Of a DNA stretch of 64,000 nucleotides, positions 16,547 through 25,735 are shown piece by piece (position 1 is the stretch's first letter; every line of letters starts with the position of its first letter). Origin of the DNA: CAZDGB01 sp964504645 (GTDB lineage Bacteria; Planctomycetota; Planctomycetia; Planctomycetales; Planctomycetaceae); the NCBI GenBank assembly GCA_964504645.1, contig CAZDGB010000001.1, forward strand, positions 7,929 to 71,928, written 5' to 3'. Below the pieces are notes generated by a model. The model was not told where the DNA came from. It made no database searches and saw nothing but the letters and a program-made list of their open reading frames with translations. Position numbers and translations under genes: made by a program.

Positions 16547-18811
16547 TCACACCAGGCCCCAGCGTTTGCGGAGCGTCCATTCGGCGGTCATCAGGCCGAC
16601 GAACGCGAACAGCGCCCACCAGTTGTCCCACAGCGTGACGGTGCGAACCTGCGTCAGGTCGCCGAATTTGCGTTCGACGAGCCGCTGCGCCCAGCCGGAC
16701 AAATCTTCCGGCTTGAGCGGCGCGCCGCCGGTGATGGTGGCGATTTGCCGCATCAGGTCTTCGTCGGCGGCGGGGTGGTCGAGTTCCAGATCGCGGGGGT
16801 CGACGATGAACCGCGTGCTGGCGGGCGGGCCGAGGAGTTCGCCGTTGCGGGTCGCCGTCACGCGGACCCAGTAATCGCCGGCGGCTTGCGTGGCGTTGAA
16901 GTCCGCGACGTGATCGCGGGCGGCTTTTCGCGGCGCGAGCGGGAATTTCTCCTCGTTCGGCGCCACGACTTCGACCTGGTACTCCGCGTCGTCGATCGGT
17001 GCGCCGTCCGCGCCGCGCGAGCCGAACGTGACGCCCACGTTCGCCCCCGGCACAAAGTTCCGCGGCTCGACTCTGGCCCAGACGGTTTGATCGTTGTCGG
17101 CGTCCTTGCGGGCCAGCCACAGCAACAGTTGCCGCCAGAACCGCTGATGAGCATCCGACTGCCCGTGCTGATACCACAGCCACGTCGAATCGCCGGCGAA
17201 CGCGGCGGTCCGCGCGCGGCCCCGGTCGGTCGCCAACAATATCGGCGAGCCGTCCTCCGTCTCAGCCCAGACCTGCACCAGTTCGTGCAGCGGCTTCAAC
17301 TTGTTCGCCCCGGCGAGGGGCGGCAGCGACTGCCAGCGGGCGCGGTTCTTCTCCGGGACGTCGATCTGCATCACGTACTGCTGCAAGCCGAGCGTCGTCG
17401 GCAGCATTCGCACTTTGCCGACGATCTGCCCTTGCCCGCCGACGCCCGGCAAGGCGAGCGCGGTATCGAGGACGACGGGGATATAGTCGGCGATGGGCGA
17501 ATTCGCGTAGCCGCCGGCGCTGAAGTTCTCGCGGCCGCCGATCATCAGCAGGCTGGCCCCTTCGTCGAGCCGGTCTCGCAGCTTCGTCAGCAGTTCCGGC
17601 CCGAAGACTTTCGCGGGGACGTCGCCGATGACATAGACGTCGTACTTGCCGCGCTCGAACCAGTCGGCGGGTAATCGCGTCTGCGCCGCGAGTTTTCCCT
17701 GATGGACGATCTGCCGGTCGAGCTGCAGTTTGTCGGCCCCGTTGACCATGCCGAGGGATTGGATCTCCTTGCGAATCACGTCGAAGTAGGCGATCTTCAC
17801 GCCCCCTTGCCGCACGGAGAGGATCGTCTCCACGCGGTTGTTGCGTGTGAGCAATTCGCCGTCGACCGCGGTGACTTCCACGGCGATCTTGAGCTCGCCC
17901 GGCGTTTGCGGCACGAACGTCAGTTCGACTGGGATCGATTCCTTGTCGGTCTTCAGCGTCGTCTCGTAGACAGGACGTGAATTCTGCGCCGGCGGCGCGG
18001 GAACGAGGTCGCTGCTCTGCGACTTGCCGAATTCCTTGCGGCCTTCGACCAGCACCCGGACAGTGACCTTGCGGCCCTTCGCCCCGGCGGCCCGCAGCCG
18101 GACTTTGAGCGGCACCAGCTTGTTCTGGAACACGACCGGATCGACGAGCAGGTCTTCCACGACAAGATCGACGGCGGCCTCGGAGATCGACGTCGTCCCG
18201 TAGACGACCGGGTAGACCGGAATCTGCGATTCGGCCAGTTGCTGCGCGGAGGACAACGGATCGACGTCGTTCGGCGGCAAGGCCCGCTGGGCGCCGTCGG
18301 TGAAGAGGAACACGGCCATCGTCCGGCGGTCCTGCGATTCCTTCAGCACGTCGGCGAGCGCCTGGCCGATCGCCGTCTGCTCGCCGTCCGGTTCGGTGGC
18401 TTCGGGATTGAACGCCGTCAACCCGCGGGCGAAATCGAACTTGCGGACCTCGACGCGGGAGCCGAGCTTCGCCAGTTCGGTTTCCAATCGTGCGAGATCG
18501 TTGCGCTCGGCCTTCCACCGCGACTCGCCGTTGGGGGCATCGGTGATGGTCCCGCTGCGGCTGACGTCGGCGAGGAGCAGAATCTGCGCGACGTTCTCCG
18601 TCGTCTCCGCGAATTGCACCGACGGCCGGAACATCGCGAACAAGAGCACCAGCACCGCCGCGACTTTCAGCCCGAGCAACATCCGCCGCCGAAACGCCGA
18701 CGGCAACCGGTCCCACTGCACGCGGTAGCTGACGACGACCAATGCCAGCATCCCCGCCCCCAGCAGCACGACGAGCGGCCACGACCAGATCGGTTCGAGG
18801 GCGAGGTTCAT
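16547..18811 (-). CDS. VWA/glutamine-amidotransferase-like membrane protein
   Basis: 754 residues from the ATG at 18811; the open frame upstream reads through CT-rich repeat. Two TM segments lie at the N-terminus (WSWPLVVLLGAGMLALVVVS, then MLLGLKVAAVLVLLFAMF) and one near the end (WWALFAFVGLMTAEW). Residues about 75-245 form a VWA-like domain (ILLLADVSRSGTITDA... AVFLFTDGAQRA). Residues about 400-560 (KIAYFDVIRKE, YDVYVIGDVPAKVFG, GASLLMIGGRENFSAGGYANSP) resemble the class I glutamine-amidotransferase-like fold of planctomycete Bat-associated proteins. It lies 157 bp after a BatA-like paralogue on the same strand. Role probably in envelope stress or protein maturation, by family only. Confidence 0.75.
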   Translation of the reverse strand: MNLALEPIWSWPLVVLLGAGMLALVVVSYRVQWDRLPSAFRRRMLLGLKVAAVLVLLFAMFRPSVQFAETTENVAQILLLADVSRSGTITDAPNGESRWKAERNDLARLETELAKLGSRVEVRKFDFARGLTAFNPEATEPDGEQTAIGQALADVLKESQDRRTMAVFLFTDGAQRALPPNDVDPLSSAQQLAESQIPVYPVVYGTTSISEAAVDLVVEDLLVDPVVFQNKLVPLKVRLRAAGAKGRKVTVRVLVEGRKEFGKSQSSDLVPAPPAQNSRPVYETTLKTDKESIPVELTFVPQTPGELKIAVEVTAVDGELLTRNNRVETILSVRQGGVKIAYFDVIRKEIQSLGMVNGADKLQLDRQIVHQGKLAAQTRLPADWFERGKYDVYVIGDVPAKVFGPELLTKLRDRLDEGASLLMIGGRENFSAGGYANSPIADYIPVVLDTALALPGVGGQGQIVGKVRMLPTTLGLQQYVMQIDVPEKNRARWQSLPPLAGANKLKPLHELVQVWAETEDGSPILLATDRGRARTAAFAGDSTWLWYQHGQSDAHQRFWRQLLLWLARKDADNDQTVWARVEPRNFVPGANVGVTFGSRGADGAPIDDAEYQVEVVAPNEEKFPLAPRKAARDHVADFNATQAAGDYWVRVTATRNGELLGPPASTRFIVDPRDLELDHPAADEDLMRQIATITGGAPLKPEDLSGWAQRLVERKFGDLTQVRTVTLWDNWWALFAFVGLMTAEWTLRKRWGLV

Positions 18812-18968
18812 GGCAAACCTCGCAGGGTTTGCCGAGGCGAACCGTTTCGAAGGGTGAAGGCGGAAGGCGGAAGGTGGAAGGAAAGTGTGCTTTGTCCCCT
18901 CGCACCCACTGCGGGGTCTCTCCTTCCGCCTTCCGCCTTCGCCCTTCCGCCTTTGTATTTGGCCATGA
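18812..18968. repeat. GGAAGG/CCTTCC low-complexity inverted repeat
   Basis: The space between the two VWA genes holds 18851-18885 (repeated GGCGGAAGGCGGAAGG words) facing 18918-18955 (TCCTTCCGCCTTCCGCC words) with an ACGGGG-like centre. The same words recur inside the large synthase gene at about 37510, 39705, 40010 and 40315. Confidence 0.65.
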
Positions 18969-21467
18969 TCACACCCGGCTCGCCGTCTTGGAAACCATCG
19001 CCGCCGGTCGCGCCGCGGTTCCCGCGCGGACCGTTTCCGTCGGCAGCGCTTCATCCGTGCGATAGAACCACGCCCCGGCGATTTGTTCCATCACGAAGAC
19101 GCCGATCAGCACGGCGAGAACGAGACTGTAAACTTCCTGCCCCAACCGCCCGGCCTGTACGTTGCGGACGAGGCTGTCCAATTCCCGGCTGATGGCGTAT
19201 CGCTGCTCGCCGAGCAACTGGTCGAGCTCCAGTTTCGTCAGCTTCGTGAGATTGCTCTCCGCCGGCGGCAGGTTCAGGCTGAATCCCGCCGACGGGCTGG
19301 TGCTGTCGTCGGCCGGCACGATCTGGTACTGCCCCGGCGACGTCACCTCTTTCAGCCGCAGCGTGTCGGTGAGTTTTGGTACTTCCTGCGGCAATTGCTT
19401 GAAGTCGGGCATCCGCAGCACGCACGTCCGATTCTGTGGCTCGGCGTCGATCCGCACCGACACCGGCTCACCCACCGTCCAGTTGGAACGCCCGGCGGCG
19501 GCCGCCGTCAGATAGCCCGTCAACTGATCGACGAGGACGAGATAACTCCAGCCCCCCATCAAATCGTTCCACGTCGTCGAGTTGATCGCCGTCGTCAGCA
19601 GCAACACGCGGCCCTGACCGACGGGCCGCTCCAGAATCGCCGGCGGCGCGGCATCGGTCGCATACGGAGCCACGACCGTGCTCGCCTCATCGCGGGCCAC
19701 GCTCCAATAGCGGCGGATTTCCAGCATCGACAGTTCCGGCACCGCGCCGGTCTCATCGAACCGCTGCACGATCGGATGAACCTTGTCGCGGAAATCGATC
19801 GTCGCCGCGCCGGGAGGGAATTTGACCGCGCCCTGCAGCGCGCATGGCAACAGTTCCTGCGCGGCGGGGCTGTTGTAGGAGACTGTGTCGATTCCGCGGC
19901 GGTCGTTGATCCGGTTGTTCGCTCCCAACGCGACAAACAACCCGCCGCCCGCTTCCACGAACGACCGCAGCCGGTCCCACGCCTCCGCCGTCGGACTGCC
20001 GGCGTTGATGAGGCACACGATGTCGAAGTCTTCGAGTTCCACCGTCGTCAGCTTGTCGGTCGTGACGAACCGGTCCTGAAACGCCGTCCGTTTTCCTTGA
20101 TCGAGACTGGCGAGCGCCGTCCGCAAGTGTTCGACCTGCGATTCAGCGTCGCTCACGACCAGCACCTTCCGCGGCGGCAGGATGCGCACGGTGAACGCCA
20201 GTTGATCGTCCATCGCCAACGGGTCCGCGCCGACAATTCTCAATCGCCCCTGTTGATACCGCTCTTGTCGGGCGTCGATCGGAAACGACACCAGCACTTC
20301 GCCCCCGTCCGCCGCCAGCACTGTCTGCTGGCCCGATTTCACCGACCCGGTCGGTGTTTCGATCTCGGCTTCGACCGTTTGTTCGGCGGAAATATCGCCC
20401 AATCGCCGCAGCGTCGCTTCGACCTGCAATTGCCCGCCGGCCGAAACCGCCTCGCGCGACAGTTTCAGGTTCGTCAGGCTCACGTTCACCGGATCATCGA
20501 CGCCGACGTCGACGAGATAAATTCCTAGCCACGGCCGCGCGGCGATTTCCTCCTTGAGTTGCGGCGACGGCTCCGCCCGCCACGCCGATTTCGCGAAATC
20601 GGTAAACAGGTAGACTTCCCGCAGAAAACGGTCCTGCTGCAATTCCTCGGGGACGCTCGACTGGTCTGAGAGAATCTTTTTGCGGTCGTTTTCCAACGCC
20701 TGAATCGCCGCCCGCAGCCGATCTTCCATCGGCCGCGACAACGGCTGCGATTTCAACGCGTCGACGCGATTCTGCACTGCGGCGAGATCGGCGGAGAAAA
20801 CGGCGGGCGTCGCCGTGGCGGTGTCTGAGACGGCCACCTTGCTTCCCGCCGGCAAACGGCCGAGATGACCGCCCGCCAGTTCCGCGGCGACTTCCAGCCG
20901 CGTCCGGTTCTGCCGCTGGTACTGCATGCTCGGACTGGTGTCGAACAAGTAGACCGCCATCACCGGCAAGTCGGCGGCGGCGTTCGACCGCGGTGCAACG
21001 ATCTCCGCCGCGATCCGCCGCTGATACGGCCACGCGACACCAAGCAGTAAAAGCAGCGCCGAAATCGCTGCAACGGCGCCGCGGAGGACGGTCCGTTTCG
21101 TCAGCCAGACATGCCGCGGCCACGACCGGCGTTTCCACGACTGGAGCACGCCGAAATACGTAGCGAGCGCCGCGGCGACGATTCCCCCGCCGACGAGCGT
21201 CTCGGTCCAGGTGAGAGCATAGTTCGCCGGGGGCAATGTGGGCCGCGCGAGGGCGAGGACGATCAGCGCAATGGCCCCCACCCGCAGCAACAGGAGCCAC
21301 AGATGCCGCAATCGCAACCGCCGGCTATTTTGCTTTTGCCGCGTCTGCAACAGCCGCAATGCCGGGAACGGCAACCGCTTTGGACGCGGCCGCATCCACA
21401 GATGCAAAATCACCGGAATCGCGGCGAGGCCAAGACCGGCGAGCAGTGCGGGATGAAGAAACGACAT
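18969..21467 (-). CDS. BatA-like VWA membrane protein
   Basis: 832 residues. The N-terminus (MSFLHPALLAGLGLAAIPVILHLWMRP, then KRLPFPALRLLQ) is the aerotolerance-regulator BatA N-terminal domain, followed by two more TM helices (RVGAIALIVLALARPTLP and YFGV-to-LLLGVAWPY region). A VWA-like domain follows (AVYLFDTSPSMQYQRQNRT, where DTSPS replaces the DxSxS metal site). The rest is a long periplasmic part with a GATase-like segment (DFDIVCLINAGSPTAEAWDRL) and a last TM near residue 790. Bat proteins accompany MoxR ATPases, but none is next to this gene. It is transcribed before the shorter VWA paralogue. Confidence 0.78.
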   Translation of the reverse strand: MSFLHPALLAGLGLAAIPVILHLWMRPRPKRLPFPALRLLQTRQKQNSRRLRLRHLWLLLLRVGAIALIVLALARPTLPPANYALTWTETLVGGGIVAAALATYFGVLQSWKRRSWPRHVWLTKRTVLRGAVAAISALLLLLGVAWPYQRRIAAEIVAPRSNAAADLPVMAVYLFDTSPSMQYQRQNRTRLEVAAELAGGHLGRLPAGSKVAVSDTATATPAVFSADLAAVQNRVDALKSQPLSRPMEDRLRAAIQALENDRKKILSDQSSVPEELQQDRFLREVYLFTDFAKSAWRAEPSPQLKEEIAARPWLGIYLVDVGVDDPVNVSLTNLKLSREAVSAGGQLQVEATLRRLGDISAEQTVEAEIETPTGSVKSGQQTVLAADGGEVLVSFPIDARQERYQQGRLRIVGADPLAMDDQLAFTVRILPPRKVLVVSDAESQVEHLRTALASLDQGKRTAFQDRFVTTDKLTTVELEDFDIVCLINAGSPTAEAWDRLRSFVEAGGGLFVALGANNRINDRRGIDTVSYNSPAAQELLPCALQGAVKFPPGAATIDFRDKVHPIVQRFDETGAVPELSMLEIRRYWSVARDEASTVVAPYATDAAPPAILERPVGQGRVLLLTTAINSTTWNDLMGGWSYLVLVDQLTGYLTAAAAGRSNWTVGEPVSVRIDAEPQNRTCVLRMPDFKQLPQEVPKLTDTLRLKEVTSPGQYQIVPADDSTSPSAGFSLNLPPAESNLTKLTKLELDQLLGEQRYAISRELDSLVRNVQAGRLGQEVYSLVLAVLIGVFVMEQIAGAWFYRTDEALPTETVRAGTAARPAAMVSKTASRV

Positions 21468-21608
21468 GAGAATTTCCGCGGCAGCCGCCGCTCGCGCGTC
21501 CGGCTCGGATCAGGGTCTCTGCATTGTATCCGCTCGGCGACACCCCGGCGAGGACTCTTCCGGGTCGAACGCTCGCCCTGGCTAGGGCGTCGGGGTAGTG
21601 TGGTCGGC

Positions 21609-22352
21609 ATGGCATCCCAGAAATTGTTCGCCGAAAAACCGCTCGACGCCTGGCGCGAGCAATTTCGTTCATCCCCCACGGCGGAGGAACGGTACCGCGC
21701 GCTGCAGGCGATTGTTGCCCTCGCCGGCGTTGAGGACGCGATCGGTTGGTTAACCCCCGGACTCTCGGATACCGAGGCGTCGATCCGCGCCGGCGCGGCA
21801 CGCTGGCTGGCGAGTCAGGCCGAGTTATCGCCGCGGCCCGGCAGCGACGCGGCGTGGCAAACGATTCGCAGTCGCTGGCAAGCGCTGCTGGCGGACGACG
21901 ATCCCGACGTCCGCTTCGAGGCGGCCCGCGGGCTGATTCTGCTGGATGCAGAGGGGAACGATGCCGCGTGCAAGCTGTCGGAGTTGCTGCACGACGACGA
22001 GACGCAGCCGGTGATGCTGGCGGCGATCCTGGAGCTTTATCGACGAATGGCGCCGCATGCCGTCGCGCCGCCGGCCTGGTCGCGGTTTCTGCAGCACGAG
22101 CAATCCGCCGTCCGCGAGGCCGCGGCCCGCGCGCTCGGCCGGTGGGCCGCTGGTTCGGAGCAGTTGGCCCGCGATCTGTTGCCGCTGCTCAACGACGAAG
22201 ACCCGTTCGTCCGCGAGGAGGCGGCCCGGGCGCTGGGCGTCATCGGCGTCTCGTCGGCGGAGATTCTCGCCGTGCTGAGCGCCTCCGTTAGTGACGAAGA
22301 TGACGTCGTCGCCGCTGCGGCGCGGGCCGCGTTACAGCGGCTGCAAAAGTGA
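21609..22352 (+). CDS. HEAT-repeat protein
   Basis: 247 residues from the ATG at 21609; the frame extends upstream antisense to the BatA-like gene and is not used. The whole chain is alpha-helical, with repeated units such as DDPDVRFEAARGLILLD, EQSAVREAAARALGRWA and EDPFVREEAARALGVIG, each about 31-39 residues long. This is the HEAT/PBS-lyase repeat pattern, which makes a curved protein-binding scaffold. There is no signal peptide, so it is likely cytoplasmic. Partner unknown. It is divergent from the BatA-like gene. Confidence 0.8.
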   Translation: MASQKLFAEKPLDAWREQFRSSPTAEERYRALQAIVALAGVEDAIGWLTPGLSDTEASIRAGAARWLASQAELSPRPGSDAAWQTIRSRWQALLADDDPDVRFEAARGLILLDAEGNDAACKLSELLHDDETQPVMLAAILELYRRMAPHAVAPPAWSRFLQHEQSAVREAAARALGRWAAGSEQLARDLLPLLNDEDPFVREEAARALGVIGVSSAEILAVLSASVSDEDDVVAAAARAALQRLQK

Positions 22353-22517
22353 TGGGCGGGAAGAAAGGGTGTTGCAGTTTCGTTGAAGAGGTTTGGTCCG
22401 CAGCTTGCGCCGATTTCCGCAGATTAAAACGGCAGGAAGCAACTCTTGCCCTCATGGTTTTATCTGCGTCCATCTGTGAAATCTGCGGATCGTTCCGGCT
22501 TTCTGAATAGGGCGGCC

Positions 22518-23882
22518 ATGAAATTCGCCTTGCGAACAGTGCTCCTGTTGTGCGGTTTGCTTCCCGCGGTCTGCGCAGAATCGGCGGAAGCGCCGCGGAC
22601 CAACATTGTCATTCTCTACGCCGACGACTGGCGGCACGATACGCTCGGCTGTGCGGGAAACCCAGTCGTCAAGACGCCGCATCTCGATGCCTTGGCGAAG
22701 GAGAGTGTGCGGTTTACGCGGGCGTGCGTGACGACTTCGATCTGCGGCGTCAGTCGGGCCACGCTCCTCACCGGGCAGTGGATGTCCCGCCACGGCAATC
22801 GGGCGTTCGGGCCGTTCCAGACGCCGTGGGCCGAGACGTTTCCCGGCCGGCTGCGGGCGAACGGCTATCGGGTCGGCCACGTCGGCAAATGGCACAACGG
22901 GCCGTTCCCCCAGGACCAGTACGATTTCGGCCGGGCCTACGATGGGCGGCACTTCTTCACGAACCCCGATGGCACGCGGACGCACGTCACGAAACGAAAT
23001 GAAGCCGATGCGCTGGAGTTCCTGCAGCAGCGCCCGCCAGAGCAGCCGTTCTGTCTGACGGTCGCGTTCTTCGCGCCGCATGCGGAGGACGGCGATCCGA
23101 ACCAATACCTGTACCAGCCGGAGAGCGAGCCGCTCTATCGCGACGCGACGATTCCGTTCCCGTTGACCGGCGACGACGAGCACTTCCGCCGGTTGCCGCC
23201 ATTTCTCGCGAACGAAAAGAACGAAGGCCGCCGGCGGTGGCGAATCCGGTTCGACACGCCGGAGAAATATCAGACCTACATGAAGGCGTATTACCGGCTG
23301 GTGTCGGAAGTCGACGCCGCGTGCGGCACGATTCTCGCCGAGCTGCGGCGGCAGGAACTGCTCGATCAGACCCTGGTGATCTTCACGACCGACAACGGCT
23401 ACTTCCACGGCGAGCACGGCCTCGCGGACAAGTGGTATCCCTACGAGGAAGCGATCCGCGTGCCGCTGCTGATCCGCGACCCGCGCACGCCGGGGTCACA
23501 ACGCGGAACCACCTGCGACGAGTTTGCGCTGAACGCCGACCTCGCGCCGACGATCCTGACTGCGGCAGGAGTCGAAATTCCCGCCGGCATGCAGGGCCGC
23601 GATCTGTCGCCCCTCGCATTCGGCCAGACGCCGCCCGATTGGCGGAACGACTACTTCTACGAGCACGCGGTGATCCGGAACGTCGATTTCATCCCATCGT
23701 CGGAGGCCCTCGTGCGGAAAGACTGGAAATACATCCTCTGGCCCGATTTCGATCGGGAGGAACTGTTCGATCTGACGAACGACCCGCACGAGACGAAGGA
23801 CTTGTCGAACGATCCCGCCCACGCCGAGCGACTGACCGCACTCCGCCGCGACTTCGCCCAGCGGAAAGCGGAGGCGAAGTAA
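22518..23882 (+). CDS. Formylglycine-type sulfatase
   Basis: 454 residues with a Sec signal peptide (MKFALRTVLLLCGLLPAVCA). NIVILYADDWRHDTLG is the metal-binding start of the alkaline-phosphatase/sulfatase fold. The catalytic motif is SICGVSRATLLTG with Cys76, which would be converted to formylglycine by FGE. The residue two after Cys is Val instead of the usual Pro. Later conserved blocks are FTTDNGYFHGEHGLADKW and a C-terminal RKDWKYILWPD. Such enzymes desulfate sugars or lipids outside the cytoplasm and are abundant in planctomycetes. The C-terminal 33 bp are partly repeated downstream (23968-24000). Confidence 0.88.
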   Translation: MKFALRTVLLLCGLLPAVCAESAEAPRTNIVILYADDWRHDTLGCAGNPVVKTPHLDALAKESVRFTRACVTTSICGVSRATLLTGQWMSRHGNRAFGPFQTPWAETFPGRLRANGYRVGHVGKWHNGPFPQDQYDFGRAYDGRHFFTNPDGTRTHVTKRNEADALEFLQQRPPEQPFCLTVAFFAPHAEDGDPNQYLYQPESEPLYRDATIPFPLTGDDEHFRRLPPFLANEKNEGRRRWRIRFDTPEKYQTYMKAYYRLVSEVDAACGTILAELRRQELLDQTLVIFTTDNGYFHGEHGLADKWYPYEEAIRVPLLIRDPRTPGSQRGTTCDEFALNADLAPTILTAAGVEIPAGMQGRDLSPLAFGQTPPDWRNDYFYEHAVIRNVDFIPSSEALVRKDWKYILWPDFDREELFDLTNDPHETKDLSNDPAHAERLTALRRDFAQRKAEAK

Positions 23883-23891
23883 GGTGTCTTC

Positions 23892-24000
23892 GTAGGGTGG
23901 GTCGAGGATCTGCGAGGCCCAACTTGCCGAAGAGCGGTGGGCCTCGAAGACTCGACCCACCCTACAAGAATTTGCCCAACGGAAAGCGACAGCGAAGTAA
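23892..24000. repeat. Hairpin repeat with a degraded copy of the sulfatase 3' end
   Basis: Arms 23892-23906 (GTAGGGTGGGTCGAG) and 23951-23965 are exact reverse complements; inner GAGGCCCA/TGGGCCTC words extend the stem. Directly after it, 23968-24000 repeats the last 33 bases of the sulfatase gene (23850-23882) at 27 of 33 positions, including the stop codon, and would encode EFAQRKATAK against DFAQRKAEAK. Confidence 0.7.
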
Positions 24001-24014
24001 CGGCGATAGTCCCC

Positions 24015-24941
24015 ATGGCTCCCCGAACATCTTCCGTGAATTTATACGATCCTCGTCAGGGCGATCTCGCCGTGCGCGTGGACAGCGTTCAACTCGACGG
24101 CTCGGCCCACGAGCCGGCCCGCACGAATTGTTTTGCGATTTATGTTGTGCGCTCCGGGACGGGGCTTTTCTGGGCGGATGCGACTCAGTTCTCTTTCGGT
24201 CCGAATTCGTTGCTGTTCTTCGTCCCCTATCAGCACATCCGGTTTCTGCCGGAGACGTCGGTGGAGGGAGACGTCCTGAGGTTTCATGCCAATTTCCTCT
24301 GCGTCGAGACGTTCCATGCGGAAGTCGGCTGCAGCGGCATCTTGTTCAACGATCCGTATGGGCCTCCGATCGTCCGTCTGGACAAAGCGTCGCGGACAGA
24401 AGTGAAAGGGCTCGTGCATCGTCTGCAGCAGGAGCAGACCGAACGGGCGACGGCGTTTCACGAGGTGATGCTGGCTCACTTGAAGGTCCTGCTGATCCTC
24501 GCCGCGCGGCTCAAAGCCGCCGCCGGGAGCGCTTGCCGGGCGGGGTCCGTCGATATGCGGCACCCCGTCCTGGTCCAGCTCCGCGAGTTGATCGAAGCCC
24601 ATTACCAGGCCTGGCACTCGCCGGCCGATTACGCCCGGTCGCTGCACATGACGCCGAAAGCCTTGGGCCGGCTCGTGCGGGACCATTTGGGGACGACGCT
24701 GACGGACCTCATTCGCAATCGGCTGCTCATCCACGCAAAGTGGCAGTTGCTGCACACGCTCCGGCCGGTCAAAGAGATTGCGCGCGAGCTCGGCTTCGAC
24801 GATGAACTCTATTTCAGCCGGTTGTTCAAAAAGGCGACCGGACACTCGCCCAAATTCTTCCGGGAGTTCGAAACCGAAATTCGCGGCGGAAGCAATCTGT
24901 CCATGTTTTCGACCGCTGCGCCCATTCTGCCCGCGACGTAA
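24015..24941 (+). CDS. AraC-family transcriptional regulator
   Basis: 308 residues from the ATG at 24015 (an upstream ATG at 23937 lies in the repeat). Residues 1-130 form a cupin-like sensor domain. The C-terminal 100 residues hold two helix-turn-helix units: SPADYARSLHMTPKALGRLVRDHLGTT and VKEIARELGFDDELYFSRLFKKATGHSPKFFR, the second matching the AraC signature. It lies 81 bp upstream of an RclC/YkgB-like gene in the same orientation, and in Escherichia coli the AraC-type RclR controls rclC. Cysteines in the sensor (TNCFAIY, NFLCVETF, VGCSGIL) might be redox-sensitive, but this is inference. Confidence 0.85.
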   Translation: MAPRTSSVNLYDPRQGDLAVRVDSVQLDGSAHEPARTNCFAIYVVRSGTGLFWADATQFSFGPNSLLFFVPYQHIRFLPETSVEGDVLRFHANFLCVETFHAEVGCSGILFNDPYGPPIVRLDKASRTEVKGLVHRLQQEQTERATAFHEVMLAHLKVLLILAARLKAAAGSACRAGSVDMRHPVLVQLRELIEAHYQAWHSPADYARSLHMTPKALGRLVRDHLGTTLTDLIRNRLLIHAKWQLLHTLRPVKEIARELGFDDELYFSRLFKKATGHSPKFFREFETEIRGGSNLSMFSTAAPILPAT

Positions 24942-25022
24942 GCGGCCGATACTTCGGTCATGACGACGAGGGTTCCCAATCGGTGGGATACCTGACGTCG
25001 CCCTCACCGAAGGAGAAAGATC

Positions 25023-25607
25023 ATGGGCGTGATGCAATTATTCGAACTGGCCGCGCGGATGGATCACGTCGGCATCGCGGTGACCCGGGTGGGTCTGATC
25101 GTCGTGCTGCTGTGGATCGGCGGCTTGAAGGCATTCCGGTACGAAGCGGACGGCATCGTGCCGTTCGTCGCCAACAGCCCCTTCATGAGTTTTTTCTACG
25201 CCGATCCAGGCCACTACAAGACGCACAAGAACCCCGAAGGCGCGCTCGTGCCGGAAAATCGCTCCTGGCACGTCGCCAATCGGACGTATGAGTTCGCGTA
25301 CGGCTTAGGGACTGTGATCGTGCTCTACGGATTGCTGATCGGCCTGCATCCGTGGTTGCCGCAGGCGGCGGCGGTCGGCAGTTTTCTGGTCTTCGTGATG
25401 TCGTTTGTCACGCTGTCGTTTCTGATCACGACGCCCGAATGCTGGGTGCCGGCGCTCGGCGACGCCCAGCATGGCTTTCCCTATCTGAGCGGCGCCGGCC
25501 GGCTCGTGATCAAGGACGCCATCATGATGGGCGCAGCCCTTGTCACCATGGCTGACTCGGCACAGGCGTACCTGCGACAGCGGAGCGGCGGACAAGAAGC
25601 AAGCTGA
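25023..25607 (+). CDS. DUF417 membrane protein (RclC/YkgB-like)
   Basis: 194 residues with a clear AGGAG at 25011-25015. Four TM segments are visible (IAVTRVGLIVVLLWIGGLKA, then the YGLGTVIVLYGLLIGL, AAAVGSFLVFVMSFVTLSF and KDAIMMGAALVTMA regions). The KAFRYEADGIVPFVANSPFMSF and SFLITTPECWVP blocks are hallmarks of DUF417. The E. coli member RclC belongs to the reactive-chlorine resistance operon under RclR. The adjacent AraC regulator supports a similar stress role, but RclA and RclB are not present here. Confidence 0.82.
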   Translation: MGVMQLFELAARMDHVGIAVTRVGLIVVLLWIGGLKAFRYEADGIVPFVANSPFMSFFYADPGHYKTHKNPEGALVPENRSWHVANRTYEFAYGLGTVIVLYGLLIGLHPWLPQAAAVGSFLVFVMSFVTLSFLITTPECWVPALGDAQHGFPYLSGAGRLVIKDAIMMGAALVTMADSAQAYLRQRSGGQEAS

Positions 25608-25735
25608 TGAAATTGTGACGCGTCGCCGCAAAAGTCCCCTCGCCCCCGCTGCGGGGGAGAGGGGACGGAATTGTTAGCGACGCTTGGTTTTCATGGGAAC
25701 TTGAGATTTGGAGCTTCACTCAATGTTCGCGCCCG

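Noticed and set aside
16295..17674. 459-residue plus-strand frame
   Set aside because: Antisense to the VWA protein and starting in the palindrome; composition typical of a shadow.
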